Part shown: positions 16,662 to 30,025 of the stretch, piece by piece
Layout: each line of letters begins with the position of its first letter
Numbering within the stretch: the stretch's first letter is position 1
Source of the DNA: Agrococcus sp. KRD186
GTDB taxonomy: Bacteria; Actinomycetota; Actinomycetes; Actinomycetales; Microbacteriaceae
Direction of reading: 5' to 3'
DNA: 64,000 nucleotides
Assembly (NCBI RefSeq): GCF_017168255.1
Contig: NZ_JABFAP010000001.1
Location: 556,007-620,006 of the forward strand
The notes under the pieces: generated by a model
Databases searched by the model: none
What the model was told of the DNA's origin: nothing
Seen by the model: the letters and a program-made list of their open reading frames with translations, nothing else
Made by a program: the position numbers and the translations under genes

Positions 16662-18070
16662 TCGAACCGGACTTCACCCAGCAGATCCCCGAGACGATCG
16701 AGCGCGTCCACTTCATCGGCATCGGCGGCTCCGGCATGTCCGGCATCGCCCACATGATGCTCGACGGCGGGCTCGCCGTGTCGGGTTCCGACCGCTCCGG
16801 GTCCGGCACCGTCGACCGCCTGGTCGAGCGCGGCGCGAGGGTCGCGATCGGCCACGACGCGGCGAACATCGCGCTCGATGAGGCGCGCCCGGATGCGGTG
16901 GTCGTCACGAGCGCGCTCTGGCCGGACAACCCCGAGCTGCTGGCGGCTCGCGAGCACGGCATCCCGGTGCTGCACCGCTCGCAGGCGCTGCACGTGCTCG
17001 CCCGCGGCAAGCGCGTGGTCGCGGTCGGCGGCGCGCACGGCAAGACCACCACCACCGGCATGCTCGTCGTCGGCCTGCACGGGCTCGGCGTCGACACCGG
17101 CTTCGTCAACGGCGGCGTGATCGCCGGGCTCGACGCCTCGAGCGGCCACGGCACCTCCGACATGTTCGTGCTGGAGGCGGATGAGTCGGACGGCTCGTTC
17201 CTGCTCTACGACGTCGCGGTCGCCCTGATCACGAACGTCGACACCGACCACCTCGACCACTACGGCACGCCGGAGGCCTTCGACGCGGCGTTCGCCGAGT
17301 TCGCCAACCGCGCGAGCGAGGCGGTCGTGATCTCCGCCGACGACGCCGGCGCGCAGCGGGTGCGCGGCATGATCGACCACCGTCGCGTGGTGACCTTCGG
17401 CGAGGCCGAGGGCGCCGACGTGCGCATCCTCGAGATCCGCACGGGGGTGAGCGCCGCCTGCACGCTGGAGATCGCCGGCGAGCGCGTCGAGCTCGAGGTC
17501 GGGGTGCCCGGCAGCCACAACGCGGTCAACGCCGCCGGTGCCCTGGCGACCCTGCTCGCGCTGGGCTTCGCGCCCGCCGAGGCGGCACACGCGCTCGCCG
17601 GCTTCCGCGGCACGGGCCGCCGCTTCGAGCTGCACGGCGAGCGCCGCGGCGTGCGCGTCTACGACGACTACGCGCATCACCCCGCCGAGGTGGACGCCGC
17701 GCTGACCGCAGCGCGCACCGTCATCGGAGAGGGCCGCATCATCGCCATCCACCAGCCGCATCTGTTCACCCGCACGCGCGACATGGCAGGCGAGTTCGCC
17801 GCCGTCTACGAGCGCGTCGCAGACCACACCGTGGTGCTCGACGTCTTCGGCGCCCGCGAGGATCCGATCCCCGGTGTCACCGGCGCGCTGGTCGCCGAGC
17901 GCTTCGAGCACAGCTCAGAGGTCGACTTCCTGCCCGACTGGCAGCGCGCCGCCGAGCGGGCCGCCGAGCTCGCCGAAGCGGGCGACATCATCGTCACGCT
18001 CTCCTGCGGCGACGTGTATCGCATCATCCCGCAGGTGCTCTCGGCGCTCGAGGATGGCGACGACGCGTGA
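16658..18070 (+). CDS. murC: UDP-MurNAc:amino-acid ligase MurC
   Basis: Adds the first amino acid to UDP-MurNAc. The 470-residue enzyme starts at a GTG and shows [17 protein letters not shown] at about 19-35, the P-loop [12 protein letters not shown] near 126, the [10 protein letters not shown] motif near 173, [11 protein letters not shown] near 195, and the C-terminal [11 protein letters not shown] near 337. If this is a group B cell-wall organism, its first residue may be glycine or serine instead of L-alanine; that cannot be read from the motifs. Overlaps both neighbours by four bases. Confidence 0.97.
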   Translation: MIEPDFTQQIPETIERVHFIGIGGSGMSGIAHMMLDGGLAVSGSDRSGSGTVDRLVERGARVAIGHDAANIALDEARPDAVVVTSALWPDNPELLAAREHGIPVLHRSQALHVLARGKRVVAVGGAHGKTTTTGMLVVGLHGLGVDTGFVNGGVIAGLDASSGHGTSDMFVLEADESDGSFLLYDVAVALITNVDTDHLDHYGTPEAFDAAFAEFANRASEAVVISADDAGAQRVRGMIDHRRVVTFGEAEGADVRILEIRTGVSAACTLEIAGERVELEVGVPGSHNAVNAAGALATLLALGFAPAEAAHALAGFRGTGRRFELHGERRGVRVYDDYAHHPAEVDAALTAARTVIGEGRIIAIHQPHLFTRTRDMAGEFAAVYERVADHTVVLDVFGAREDPIPGVTGALVAERFEHSSEVDFLPDWQRAAERAAELAEAGDIIVTLSCGDVYRIIPQVLSALEDGDDA

Positions 18071-19293
18071 GGCGCCCCGACGGGTTCGAACGACCGCTCG
18101 GGCAGCCGGCTGAGGATGCTGCCGCGCACGACGAGCGCGGCGCGGAGCACAGCGTCGCTGCCGAGGTGCGCGAGGTCATCCGCCTCGATGCGCTGCGCCG
18201 CCGCCGCGACGAGGCGCGACGGTCGGCGGCGGAGGCCGACTGGGAGCGGCAGGCCCGCCCGGAGCCCCGCCGCTGGGCGCTGAGCGCCTACGCCGACCTG
18301 GACGAGGATGCTGTCGCCGAGGACGCGCGTGCCACGTCGGGGGCGCAGGGCGACGCCGGGGGAGCCGAGCAGGGCGACGCCGCGGCTGCGGCCGGCCGGG
18401 CCGCCGAGGGCGACAGCGATGCGCAGCGTGGCTCCCACGCGCAGCGCGTCGACCGCGCGTGGCGGAAGGCGCAGCGCGAGCAGCGGCGCCTCGACCGTGC
18501 AGAGGTGGACGACGCCAAGCGCGAGGCGAAGGCGGCCAAGCGTGCCCGCGCGCGCAAGGAGCGCGCGGAGGTGCGCCGCTTCACGGCCACCCGTCGCCGG
18601 CAGCTGCGCGTCGCGCTCATCACCGCCGGCGGGCTGGGCCTCGCGCTGGCGCTGCTCGTGGCGCTGGTCTGGTCGCCGCTGATGGCCGTGCGCGAGGTGC
18701 AGGTCGAGGGCGCGGAGCGCATCGAGCCGGAAGCCGTGCAGGCGGCGCTCGCCGACCAGCTGGGCGAGCCGATCGCCACCGTCACCGAGGCCGGTGTCGC
18801 CGAGCGGCTGCAGGCGATCCCGCAGATCGAGTCGTTCCGCCTCGACGTGGTGCCGCCGTCGACCGTCATCGTGCGGCTCGTCGAACGACGGCCGGTCGCG
18901 ATCATCGAGACGGATGCGGGTGCCACGGTCATCGACGCGGCCGGCGTCGCGCTCGGCCGGGTCGACGACACCACCGCGGCGCTGCCGCGGCTCGATGGCG
19001 TCGAGGTCGGGAGCGAGCAGTTCGAGGCCGTCGCGACCGTGCTGGTGTCCGTCCCCGCGGAGGTGCTCGAGGCCACCGAGAGCATCGCGGCACCGACGCC
19101 CTCCGACATCCGGCTGACGCTCGCGACCGGCCAGACGGTGGAGTGGGGCGGCGCCGAGCAGAGCCCGCTGAAGGCCGACGTGGTGGCCGCGCTGATGGCG
19201 ACGCAGGACCCCGCCGCCGCCGCCGAGCTCGACGTGCGAGCACCGGAGCACCCGGTCGTGCGGGGCGCGTCGGCCGCCGCCGAAGCCCCGTAG
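18067..19293 (+). CDS. ftsQ: Cell division protein FtsQ (POTRA)
   Basis: Bitopic divisome protein. A long charged cytoplasmic region of about 178 residues, rich in Arg, Ala and Glu and containing a probable helical stretch ([20 protein letters not shown]), precedes one membrane helix at about 179-203. A POTRA domain follows ([23 protein letters not shown]) and then the FtsQ beta domain ([29 protein letters not shown]). It starts at a GTG overlapping the murC stop. The 408-residue length is at the high end because of the cytoplasmic part. No murB or ddl lies between murC and ftsQ and no ftsA follows. Confidence 0.95.
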   Translation: MRRPDGFERPLGQPAEDAAAHDERGAEHSVAAEVREVIRLDALRRRRDEARRSAAEADWERQARPEPRRWALSAYADLDEDAVAEDARATSGAQGDAGGAEQGDAAAAAGRAAEGDSDAQRGSHAQRVDRAWRKAQREQRRLDRAEVDDAKREAKAAKRARARKERAEVRRFTATRRRQLRVALITAGGLGLALALLVALVWSPLMAVREVQVEGAERIEPEAVQAALADQLGEPIATVTEAGVAERLQAIPQIESFRLDVVPPSTVIVRLVERRPVAIIETDAGATVIDAAGVALGRVDDTTAALPRLDGVEVGSEQFEAVATVLVSVPAEVLEATESIAAPTPSDIRLTLATGQTVEWGGAEQSPLKADVVAALMATQDPAAAAELDVRAPEHPVVRGASAAAEAP

Positions 19294-19413
19294 AACCTGA
19301 CGAATCTTTTTCTTGTCGTTCCCGCGCACGACACGCCCCGTCGCTCCCGCATTCGCACGCCCGACGCCCGTACCGTCAGTGACGTCAGCATGAAGTGAGG
19401 AATTCTCTAAACT

Positions 19414-19428
19414 TCAACTAGAGGTTGA
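19414..19428. promoter_or_regulatory. Inverted repeat between ftsQ and ftsZ
   Basis: TCAAC (19414-19418) and GTTGA (19424-19428) form a perfect inverted repeat around TAGAG. It sits in the only A+T-rich stretch of this gap, 24 bp before the ftsZ start, and could be an operator or part of an ftsZ leader. The binding protein is unknown. Confidence 0.5.
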
Positions 19429-19451
19429 GAGTTCGATCGAGGGGCCGGAAC

Positions 19452-20624
19452 GTGACTTCCAACAACAACTACCTCGCCGTCATCAAGGTGGTCGGCGTGG
19501 GCGGTGGCGGCGTGAACGCCGTGAACCGCATGAACGAGCTCGGCCTGCGAGGGGTCGAGTTCATCGCCATCAACACGGACGCGCAGGCGCTGCTGCTCAG
19601 CGACGCGGACGTCAAGCTCGACGTGGGCCGCGAGCTCACCAAGGGTCTCGGCGCAGGTGCCGACCCCGAGGTGGGCAGGCGCGCAGCCGAGGACCACGCG
19701 GAGGAGATCGAGGAGGCGCTCGCCGGCGCCGACATGGTCTTCGTCACCGCCGGTGAGGGCGGCGGCACGGGCACCGGCGGGGCGCCGGTCGTCGCGCGCA
19801 TCGCCAAGAGCCTCGGCGCGCTCACCGTCGGCGTCGTGACCAAGCCGTTCTCGTTCGAGGGCAAGCGCCGCCAGGCGCAGGCCGAGGCGGGCGTCGAGGC
19901 GCTCAAGAACGAGGTCGACACGCTCATCGTGGTGCCGAACGACCGTCTGCTCGAGATCAGTGACATGGGCATCTCGATGGTCGAGGCCTTCGAGACCGCC
20001 GACCAGGTGCTGCTCGCCGGTGTGCAGGGCATCACCGACCTGATCACCACGCCGGGCCTGATCAACGTCGACTTCGCCGACGTGAAGTCGGTGATGCAGG
20101 GTGCGGGCAGCGCGCTGATGGGCATCGGCTCGTCACGTGGCGCCGACCGGGCGATCAAGGCAGCCGAGCTCGCGGTCGCGAGCCCGCTGCTGGAGGCGAA
20201 GATCGATGGTGCGCACGGCGTGCTGCTGTCGATCCAGGCCGGCAGCAACCTCGGCATCCACGAGACCTACGACGCGGCGAAGCTCGTGCAGGAGGCCGTG
20301 CACCCGGAGGCGAACATCATCTTCGGCACGGTCATCGACGACACCCTCGGCGACGAGGTGCGCGTCACCGTCATCGCCGCCGGCTTCGACGGCGCCGGTC
20401 CGGTCGCGAAGGAGGACGACTCCGTCATCCGCACCGCAGCGCGGGAGGACATGGGCCTGCGCGCCTCGACGCCCAGCGCTCCCGCGGCGCCGCGCACCGA
20501 GGAGCCGGCCGAGCGCCGCGCGGTGCCCGCACCGCCGGTGGCCGACCACCTCACCGGACCCGTGCAGCCGCTGACCCAGGTGGACGAGGAGGAGGACGAG
20601 TTCCTCCCCGACTTCCTGCGCTGA
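19452..20624 (+). CDS. ftsZ: Cell division GTPase FtsZ
   Basis: Tubulin homologue that forms the Z ring. The protein starts [20 protein letters not shown] and carries the GGGTGTGG signature at 103-110, the T7 loop [11 protein letters not shown] near 208, and an acidic C-terminal tail ending [13 protein letters not shown], the peptide that binds SepF and other partners. At 390 residues it is typical. I chose the GTG at 19452 because the conserved N-terminus starts there; an upstream in-frame start at 19425 would add nine non-conserved residues. The 158-bp gap after ftsQ probably holds its own promoter. Confidence 0.98.
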   Translation: MTSNNNYLAVIKVVGVGGGGVNAVNRMNELGLRGVEFIAINTDAQALLLSDADVKLDVGRELTKGLGAGADPEVGRRAAEDHAEEIEEALAGADMVFVTAGEGGGTGTGGAPVVARIAKSLGALTVGVVTKPFSFEGKRRQAQAEAGVEALKNEVDTLIVVPNDRLLEISDMGISMVEAFETADQVLLAGVQGITDLITTPGLINVDFADVKSVMQGAGSALMGIGSSRGADRAIKAAELAVASPLLEAKIDGAHGVLLSIQAGSNLGIHETYDAAKLVQEAVHPEANIIFGTVIDDTLGDEVRVTVIAAGFDGAGPVAKEDDSVIRTAAREDMGLRASTPSAPAAPRTEEPAERRAVPAPPVADHLTGPVQPLTQVDEEEDEFLPDFLR

Positions 20625-20631
20625 CACGCCC

Positions 20632-21303
20632 ATGACCGTCGCCCCTGCGCGCCTGGCCGCCTTCCGCGAGGATCTCGAGCAGGCGCGCCAGGCGCGCGAC
20701 GTCACGGTGGTCGTCGTCACGAAGTTCCACCCGGCAGCGCTCGTGCGCGAGCTCGCCGCCGCGGGTCACCGCGACTTCGGCGAGAACCGGCATCCCGAGG
20801 CGCGGGACAAGGCCGTCGGGCTCGCGGGGCTCGGCCTCACCTGGCACTTCCTCGGCCAGCTGCAGCGCAAGAAGGCGCGCCAGGTCGCCGCCTATGCCGA
20901 CGTGCTGCACTCGATCGACTCGATCGAGCTCGTCGAGACGCTCGAGGGCGGTGCATCGCCGCACGAGCGGCCTGTCCGCGACGCGCTCGTGCAGGTCAAC
21001 CTGACCGACGACCCGGGCCGCGGCGGCGTCGAGCCGGCCAGTCTCGAGGCGCTGGCGGAGCGCGTCGCCGCCTCGCCGGCGCTGCGCCTGCGCGGCGTGA
21101 TGGCCGTCGCGCCGCTCGACGAGGAGCCCGGCCGCGCGTTCGAGCGCCTCGCGACGCACGCCGAGCGCGTGCGGCGACTGGACGCATCCGCCGACTGGAT
21201 CTCTGCAGGCATGAGCGCCGACTGGCGCGAGGCCCTGCAGCACGGCGCGACACACCTGCGAATCGGCACCGCAATCACGGGAAACCGCCCCGCCGGCGGA
21301 TAG
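20632..21303 (+). CDS. PLP homeostasis protein YggS/YlmE
   Basis: A pyridoxal-phosphate-binding TIM-barrel protein without known catalysis that helps keep vitamin B6 and amino-acid pools balanced. The PLP lysine is K31 in VVVTKFHP, followed by FGENRHPEARDK, WHFLGQLQRKKA, VNLTDDPGRGGVEP, LRGVMAVAPL and MSADWREALQHGATHLRIGTAI. At 223 residues it fits the family. It starts 7 bp after the ftsZ stop; the YlmD/PgeF gene often found between ftsZ and ylmE is absent. Confidence 0.95.
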   Translation: MTVAPARLAAFREDLEQARQARDVTVVVVTKFHPAALVRELAAAGHRDFGENRHPEARDKAVGLAGLGLTWHFLGQLQRKKARQVAAYADVLHSIDSIELVETLEGGASPHERPVRDALVQVNLTDDPGRGGVEPASLEALAERVAASPALRLRGVMAVAPLDEEPGRAFERLATHAERVRRLDASADWISAGMSADWREALQHGATHLRIGTAITGNRPAGG

Positions 21304-21333
21304 CGTGAACCCACGCCACGAGGAGGATCCAGC

Positions 21334-21804
21334 ATGAGCAACGCACTGAAGAAGGCGGCGATCTACTTCGGCTTCGCCGAGGAGGATGAGCTGACCCAGG
21401 AGGTCCGCCCCGTCGAGCGGGCCGAGGAGCACGACCGTGCCCCCCAGCCGCAGCCGCGCGAGCGCGTCGAGGAGCCGCGCCGCGCGCCCGTCACCAAGCT
21501 CCGCGCGAGCCAGAAGGTCAACGACATGAGCGAGATCCTCACGGTGCACCCGCGCCAGTACAAGGACGCCAAGCCGATCGCGGAGGCATTCCGCGACGGC
21601 ACGCCCGTCATCATCAACCTGTCGCAGATGACCGATGGTGACGCACGTCGGCTGATCGACTTCTCCGCCGGCCTCACGCAGGGCCTGGAGGGGCGCATCG
21701 AGCGCGTCACCACCAAGGTCTACCTGCTCACCCCCGAGCACATCGCCGTCTCCGGTGGTCGCGGCATCGACGAGGACGCGGACTCGGCCGTCTTCGCGCA
21801 CTGA
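21334..21804 (+). CDS. sepF: Cell division protein SepF
   Basis: Membrane-binding partner that anchors FtsZ and replaces FtsA in actinobacteria. The N-terminal amphipathic segment ([19 protein letters not shown]) would bind the membrane. A charged linker follows, and the SepF core at about 75-150 contains [25 protein letters not shown] and [21 protein letters not shown]. 156 residues; the ATG is preceded by GAGGAGG. Lies between ylmE and yggT as in other Gram-positives. Confidence 0.97.
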   Translation: MSNALKKAAIYFGFAEEDELTQEVRPVERAEEHDRAPQPQPRERVEEPRRAPVTKLRASQKVNDMSEILTVHPRQYKDAKPIAEAFRDGTPVIINLSQMTDGDARRLIDFSAGLTQGLEGRIERVTTKVYLLTPEHIAVSGGRGIDEDADSAVFAH

Positions 21805-21807
21805 CGC

Positions 21808-22104
21808 GTGGAGATCGTCTCGATCGTCGCCTGGGTCGTCCACACCGCGCTGCTGGTCTCGTTCTACGTCCTCTGGGCGCGGATCATCCTCGACTTCGTC
21901 CGGCAGCTGCGGCACGACTGGCGCCCGCAGGGATTCTGGCTCCTGGTCTCCGTCTGGCTCATGCGGCTGACCGATCCTCCGCTGCGCTTCGTGCGCCGCT
22001 TCGTGAAGCCGGTGCGGATCGGCGGCGCGATGCTCGACATCGCGATGCTCGTGCTGCTGCTGGCACTGCTGCTGGCGATGACGATCGTCGGGCCGCTGCG
22101 TTGA
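21808..22104 (+). CDS. YggT family membrane protein
   Basis: A 98-residue protein with two main hydrophobic helices (about 4-30 and 76-97) and the YggT pattern of a short loop with RLTDPPLRFVRRFVKPVRIGG between them. YggT proteins are conserved next to sepF and are thought to aid division or ion homeostasis, but their role is not settled. Starts at a GTG three bases after sepF. Confidence 0.92.
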   Translation: MEIVSIVAWVVHTALLVSFYVLWARIILDFVRQLRHDWRPQGFWLLVSVWLMRLTDPPLRFVRRFVKPVRIGGAMLDIAMLVLLLALLLAMTIVGPLR

Positions 22105-22192
22105 CGCTACGATCATCGGAACGCGCCCGCGGGCAGGTACAGTAAATCTGCGCAGCCTGCCGAAGGCCGCGAGTTGACCAGAAAGGCACGCC

Positions 22193-22981
22193 ATGGCACT
22201 GACTCCTGACGACGTCGTCCACAAGCGCTTCGAGACGACGCGCTTCCGGGACGGCTACGACCAGGACGAGGTCGACGACTTCCTCGATGAGGTCGTCACA
22301 GAGCTGCGTCGGCTGACCGAGGAGAACGAGAGCCTCCGCAGCGAGAACGAGCAGCTCAAGTCCGGTGCCGGCGCTGCCGCTCCTGTGGAGGGCGATGCCG
22401 AGGCCGTCGCGCGGCCCGACGCAGCAGAGCTCGAGAGCCTGCGTGCCGAGAACGAGCGCCTCACGAAGGAGCTCGCCGACCGCGATGCCGCCGCTGAGCG
22501 CGCAGCCGCCGAGGCTGCTGCAGCCCCGGAGCAGGTCGCCGCCGAGACCGAGGTCGCGCAGACCGACGCCGAGGAGGCCCCCGAGGCGCAGGCCGCGCCC
22601 ATCGCTGACGCGGCGCCCGCCGAGGCGGCTGCCACCCCCGCATCCACCAACGCCGACGGCCTGCTGGCGCTCGCACAGCGCGTCCACGACGAGCACGTCG
22701 CCGAGGGCGAGCGCAAGCGCGACGAGCTGATCGCCGCCGCAGAGACCTCCGCCCAGGAGATCGAGGACGCCGCCGAGCAGCGCAAGGCGACGCTCCAGCA
22801 GGAGTTCGACGACAAGAAGGCCAAGCTCGACGAGCAGAAGGCCGGCCTCGAGGCCAAGATCGACGAGCTCAAGAGCTTCGAGCGCGACTACCGCCTCAAG
22901 CTGCGCGGCTACATCGAGAGCCAGCTGCGCGACCTCGATCGCTCCTCCTCGCTCGCCTTCGGCGGGCAGGGCGGCAACTGA
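22193..22981 (+). CDS. divIVA: Polar growth protein DivIVA (Wag31)
   Basis: Coiled-coil scaffold that binds curved membrane at cell poles and directs peptidoglycan synthesis in actinobacteria. The N-terminus MALTPDDVVHKRFETTRFRDGYDQDEVDDFLDEV is the DivIVA domain. A coiled coil follows, then an Ala/Glu/Pro-rich linker (about 105-155) and a second long coiled coil (about 160-240). 262 residues. A TACAGT at 22138 could be a -10 box, and the 88-bp gap after yggT supports its own promoter, though no good -35 is visible. Confidence 0.96.
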   Translation: MALTPDDVVHKRFETTRFRDGYDQDEVDDFLDEVVTELRRLTEENESLRSENEQLKSGAGAAAPVEGDAEAVARPDAAELESLRAENERLTKELADRDAAAERAAAEAAAAPEQVAAETEVAQTDAEEAPEAQAAPIADAAPAEAAATPASTNADGLLALAQRVHDEHVAEGERKRDELIAAAETSAQEIEDAAEQRKATLQQEFDDKKAKLDEQKAGLEAKIDELKSFERDYRLKLRGYIESQLRDLDRSSSLAFGGQGGN

Positions 22982-22989
22982 GCCGCTCG

Positions 22990-23658
22990 GTGGCCACCGG
23001 CTCCGCGACGGACGACAGCGCTGCGGCGGTTCCGAGACGCACGCCCTGGCGGATGCTGGGGCTCGTCTTCGGGACCGCCGTCGTCGCGTGGGCGGTCGAC
23101 TTCCTGACCAAGGAGTGGGTGCTCGCCTCGATGACCGAGGGCGAGCAGCGGCCGGTGCTCGGTGAGCTGCTGCAGTGGCACTTCGTGCGCAACCCCGGCG
23201 CCGCCTTCTCCCTCGCCGCGGGCTCCACCTGGATCTTCACGATCCTCGCCTCCGCCGTGGTGATCGTCATCCTCACGCAGTTGCGACGCATCCGCTCGCT
23301 CTGGTGGGCGGCCGCCCTCGGCGGTCTGCTCGGCGGTACGCTCGGCAACCTCACCGACCGGCTGACGCGAGAGCCGGGGATCTTCGTCGGGCACGTCATC
23401 GACTTCATCCAGGTGTGGGGCTTCCCGGCGATCTTCAACGTCGCCGACATCTTCGTGGTCGGCTCGATGATCGGCGTGGTGCTGCTCGTGCTGGCCAACA
23501 TCGGCCTGGACGGCGTGCGCCGCACGGACGAGCCGAAGCGCGCCGTGGTCGACGCCGATCCCGACGCGACGCAGCCGCTCGACCCGGAGGACCGGCCCGA
23601 CGGCTCGAGCGACCGACGCGGCGACCGACCCGGCGACCGACCGGGCGACCGGCACTGA
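22990..23658 (+). CDS. lspA: Lipoprotein signal peptidase (signal peptidase II)
   Basis: Aspartic protease that removes signal peptides from diacylglyceryl-modified prolipoproteins. Four membrane helices are visible; the catalytic aspartates are D123 in GNLTDRL and D153 in FNVADIF, with the NPGAAFSLA motif near 69. At 222 residues it is longer than the usual 160-180 because of a hydrophilic C-terminal tail ending in repeated GDRP units. It starts at a GTG eight bases after divIVA and overlaps rluD by one base. Substrates in this window include CtaC and the lipoprotein at 44772. Confidence 0.97.
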   Translation: MATGSATDDSAAAVPRRTPWRMLGLVFGTAVVAWAVDFLTKEWVLASMTEGEQRPVLGELLQWHFVRNPGAAFSLAAGSTWIFTILASAVVIVILTQLRRIRSLWWAAALGGLLGGTLGNLTDRLTREPGIFVGHVIDFIQVWGFPAIFNVADIFVVGSMIGVVLLVLANIGLDGVRRTDEPKRAVVDADPDATQPLDPEDRPDGSSDRRGDRPGDRPGDRH

Positions 23659-24578
23659 TGGAGACCCGCTTCCTGCAGGTGCCCCCCGGCCTCGACGGCG
23701 CACGGGCGGATGCGGGGCTCGCCAAGCTGCTCGGCCTCTCCCGCACCGCGGTGGTCGGGATGCTCGAGGCAGGCGGCGCCCAGCAGGACGGCGAGGTGCT
23801 GCAGAAGTCGGACCGCCTGCGCGGGGACGCCTGGCTCGACCTCAGCTGGCAGCCGCGCCAGGAGCCGACGATCGTCGCGACGCCGGTGCCAGATCTGGGT
23901 ATCGTGCACGACGACGAGGACATCGTCGTGGTCGACAAGCCCGCGGGCGTCGCCGCGCACCCCTCGATGGGCTGGCAGGGGCCGACCGTCGTCGGCGCGC
24001 TCGCCGCCGCCGGCTTCCAGATCGCCACCTCGGGCGCCGCCGAGAGGCAGGGCGTCGTGCACCGCCTCGACGCCGGCACGAGCGGCCTGATGGTGGTCGC
24101 GAAGAGCGAGATCGCCTACACGCGGCTGAAGGCCGCCTTCCACGACCGCGAGGTCTCGAAGATCTACCACGCCGCCGTGCAGGGGCACCCGGATCCGTTC
24201 GCCGGCACCATCGACGCCCCGGTCGGCCGGCACCCGAACCACGAGTGGCGCTTCGCCGTCGTCTCGAGCGGCAAGCATGCGATCACCCACTACGAGACCC
24301 TCGAGGCGTACCGGGGCGGCAGCCTGCTCGAGATCGAGCTCGAGACGGGCCGCACCCACCAGATCCGTGTGCACATGGCGGCCAGGAGGCATCCGTGCCT
24401 GGGCGACGCGATGTACGGCGCGGACCCCACGATCTCGGCGAGGCTCGGGCTGAGTCGCCAGTGGCTGCACGCCATGCGGCTGGGGTTCCGGCACCCCGCG
24501 ACGGGGGAGCAGGTGCAGTTCGAGTCGAGCTACCCGGCCGCGCTCGCGCACGCGCTCGAGCTGCTGCGCGAGGAGTAG
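23658..24578 (+). CDS. rluD: 23S rRNA pseudouridine synthase (RluD family)
   Basis: Isomerises uridine to pseudouridine in 23S rRNA. The N-terminal S4-like RNA-binding domain (ADAGLAKLLGLSRTAVVGMLEAG) is followed by the catalytic domain with VVDKPAGVAAHP near 94, HRLDAGTSGLMVVAK with catalytic D138, and ETGRTHQIRVHMA near 231. 306 residues. Overlaps lspA by one base and ends 47 bp before dnaE. The exact target uridines are inferred from the family. Confidence 0.95.
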   Translation: METRFLQVPPGLDGARADAGLAKLLGLSRTAVVGMLEAGGAQQDGEVLQKSDRLRGDAWLDLSWQPRQEPTIVATPVPDLGIVHDDEDIVVVDKPAGVAAHPSMGWQGPTVVGALAAAGFQIATSGAAERQGVVHRLDAGTSGLMVVAKSEIAYTRLKAAFHDREVSKIYHAAVQGHPDPFAGTIDAPVGRHPNHEWRFAVVSSGKHAITHYETLEAYRGGSLLEIELETGRTHQIRVHMAARRHPCLGDAMYGADPTISARLGLSRQWLHAMRLGFRHPATGEQVQFESSYPAALAHALELLREE

Positions 24579-24625
24579 GAGCACCGGCCTGTCGGGTGGG
24601 CGCCTCGACGTAGGATCGAGGTGCC

Positions 24626-28132
<3,507 letters not shown>

Positions 28133-28135
<3 letters not shown>

Positions 28136-28190
28136 CCGCCGCACCGCGCCTGCCCAGCACCTCGAGCCGAGGCTCGCTGCGGCGGCGGCT
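28133..28190. other. Nested hairpin between dnaE and hisD
   Basis: An inner perfect hairpin CGAGCC-GA-GGCTCG (28163-28176) is enclosed by longer CCGCCGCA/TGCGGCGG arms. There is no U-tract, so it could be an attenuating or RNA-stabilising structure at the end of dnaE or simply a G+C-rich palindrome. Confidence 0.4.
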
Positions 28191-28217
28191 CCGGCGGGGT
28201 GCCCTCGACCTGCGAAG

Positions 28218-29555
28218 ATGGACGACGTGCTGCGACGAATCGACCTGACGACCCTGCCCGCCGAGCAGGAGCTGCGCGGCCTGCTGCCGCGGCCGACGAT
28301 CGACGTGGCGGCATCCCTCGCCGCGGCCACCGAGCTCATCGACGCCGTGCGCGAGCGCGGGGCCCACGCACTCATCGAGCAGGCCGAGCGCTTCGACCGC
28401 GTGCGGCCGACCGACATCCGGGTCGGCGAACAGGCACTGACGGATGCGCTCATCGCGCTTGACCCGTCGGTGCGGGACGCGCTCGAGGTCGCCATCGACC
28501 GCGTGCGGATCGGCTCGAGGGCGCAGGTGCCGCCCTCGATGGTCGCGCACATCGCCGAGGGCGCAGAGATCGAGCTGCGCTGGCAGCCGGTCGACCGGGT
28601 CGGGCTCTACGTGCCGGGCGGCAAGGCCGTCTATCCCTCGAGCGTGGTCATGAACGTGGTCGCCGCGCAGGCCGCCGGCGTGCGCTCGATCGCCGTCGCG
28701 AGCCCCGCGCAGGCCGACCACGACGGGCTGCCCCACCCCACGATCCTCGCCGCGTGCGCGCTGCTCGGCGTCGAGGAGGTCTACGCGATGGGCGGCGCCG
28801 GTGCCATCGGTGCGCTCGCGCACGGCGTGCCCGCGATCGGACTGGCGCCGGTCGATGTGGTGACCGGCCCCGGCAACGTCTTCGTCGCCGCCGCCAAGCG
28901 CGTCGTCGCAGGCACCGTGCGCGTCGACGCCGAGGCCGGCCCCACCGAGATTCTGGTGATCGCGGACGACTCCGCCGATCCCGAGCTGGTGGCGGCCGAC
29001 CTGGTGAGTCAAGCCGAGCACGACGAGCTCGCCTCTGCCGTGCTCGTGACCGACTCGACCGACCTCGCCGACCGCGTCGACGCATCCGTCACCCGACGTG
29101 CGGCCCAGACGCCCGCGGCCGAGCGCGTCGTCGCGTCGCTCACGGGGGAGCAGTCGGCGATCGTGCTGGTGGCCGATCTCGCGGCGGCAGCGAAGGTGAG
29201 CGACGCGTACGCGCCCGAGCACCTCGAGATCGTCACGCGCGACGACGACGCGGTGCTGGCGACGGTGCGGCATGCCGGGGCGATCTTCCTCGGCGCGCAC
29301 ACGCCCGTCAGCCTGGGCGACTACGCCGCGGGCTCCAACCACGTGCTGCCGACCGGCGGCCAGGCCCGGCGGGTCGCGGGCCTGGGCGCCGCGACCTTCC
29401 TGCGCCCGCAGCAGGTGGTGCGCTACGACCGCGCCGCGCTCGCCGAGGTGCGCCGCGAGGTGACGGCGCTCGCCGCCGCCGAGGGCCTGCCCGCGCACGG
29501 CGAGGCCATCGAGGCCCGCTTCGAGGAGCCGGCGCGCAGGCAGGAGGTGCGCTGA
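28218..29555 (+). CDS. hisD: Histidinol dehydrogenase
   Basis: Performs the last two oxidations of histidine synthesis, histidinol to histidine, with NAD and zinc. The 445-residue enzyme shows [15 protein letters not shown] near 132, [15 protein letters not shown] near 188, [14 protein letters not shown] near 215, [12 protein letters not shown], the zinc-binding SQAEHDELA near 264 and the active-site APEHLEIV near 333. It stands alone as a his gene here; its start ATG at 28218 has weak upstream signals. The stop overlaps nrdR by one base. Confidence 0.97.
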   Translation: MDDVLRRIDLTTLPAEQELRGLLPRPTIDVAASLAAATELIDAVRERGAHALIEQAERFDRVRPTDIRVGEQALTDALIALDPSVRDALEVAIDRVRIGSRAQVPPSMVAHIAEGAEIELRWQPVDRVGLYVPGGKAVYPSSVVMNVVAAQAAGVRSIAVASPAQADHDGLPHPTILAACALLGVEEVYAMGGAGAIGALAHGVPAIGLAPVDVVTGPGNVFVAAAKRVVAGTVRVDAEAGPTEILVIADDSADPELVAADLVSQAEHDELASAVLVTDSTDLADRVDASVTRRAAQTPAAERVVASLTGEQSAIVLVADLAAAAKVSDAYAPEHLEIVTRDDDAVLATVRHAGAIFLGAHTPVSLGDYAAGSNHVLPTGGQARRVAGLGAATFLRPQQVVRYDRAALAEVRREVTALAAAEGLPAHGEAIEARFEEPARRQEVR

Positions 29556-30025
29556 TGCACTGCCCCTTCTGCCGCAACCCCGACTCGCGCGTGGTCGACT
29601 CGCGCACCACCGACGACGGCACCTCGATCCGCCGCCGCCGGCAGTGCACCGAGTGCGGGCGGCGCTTCACCACCACCGAGACCGCGAGCCTCTCGGTGGT
29701 GAAGCGCTCTGGCGTGCTCGAGCCGTTCCGCCGCGAGAAGGTCATCGAGGGCGTGCGCAAGGCCGTGCGCGGCCGGCCCGTCACCGACGCCGATCTGGCC
29801 GGCGTCGCGCAGTCGGTGGAGGAGACCATCCGCGCGACCGGCGCCAGCCAGATCGACGCGAACGAGATCGGCCTGGCGGTGCTGCCGCCGCTGCGCGAGC
29901 TCGACGAGGTCGCCTACCTGCGCTTCGCGAGCGTCTACAACAACTTCGACTCGCTGGACGACTTCGAGACCGCCATCCGCACCCTGCGCGAGGGCACGCG
30001 CACCGACGAGGAGCCCGGCGAATGA
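29555..30025 (+). CDS. nrdR: Transcriptional repressor NrdR
   Basis: Zinc and ATP-cone regulator that represses ribonucleotide reductase genes when dATP is high. The zinc ribbon has CPFC at 3-6 and CTEC near 31-34, followed by RFTTTETA and an ATP-cone domain ([23 protein letters not shown]). 156 residues. No nrd genes are present in the window; location next to hisD differs from the nrdJ-linked arrangement of many actinobacteria. Overlaps pyrD by four bases. Confidence 0.97.
   Translation: MHCPFCRNPDSRVVDSRTTDDGTSIRRRRQCTECGRRFTTTETASLSVVKRSGVLEPFRREKVIEGVRKAVRGRPVTDADLAGVAQSVEETIRATGASQIDANEIGLAVLPPLRELDEVAYLRFASVYNNFDSLDDFETAIRTLREGTRTDEEPGE

Noticed and set aside
22101..22106. TTGACG as -35 box for divIVA
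   Set aside because: No -10 box at suitable spacing; the TACAGT at 22138 is too far away.
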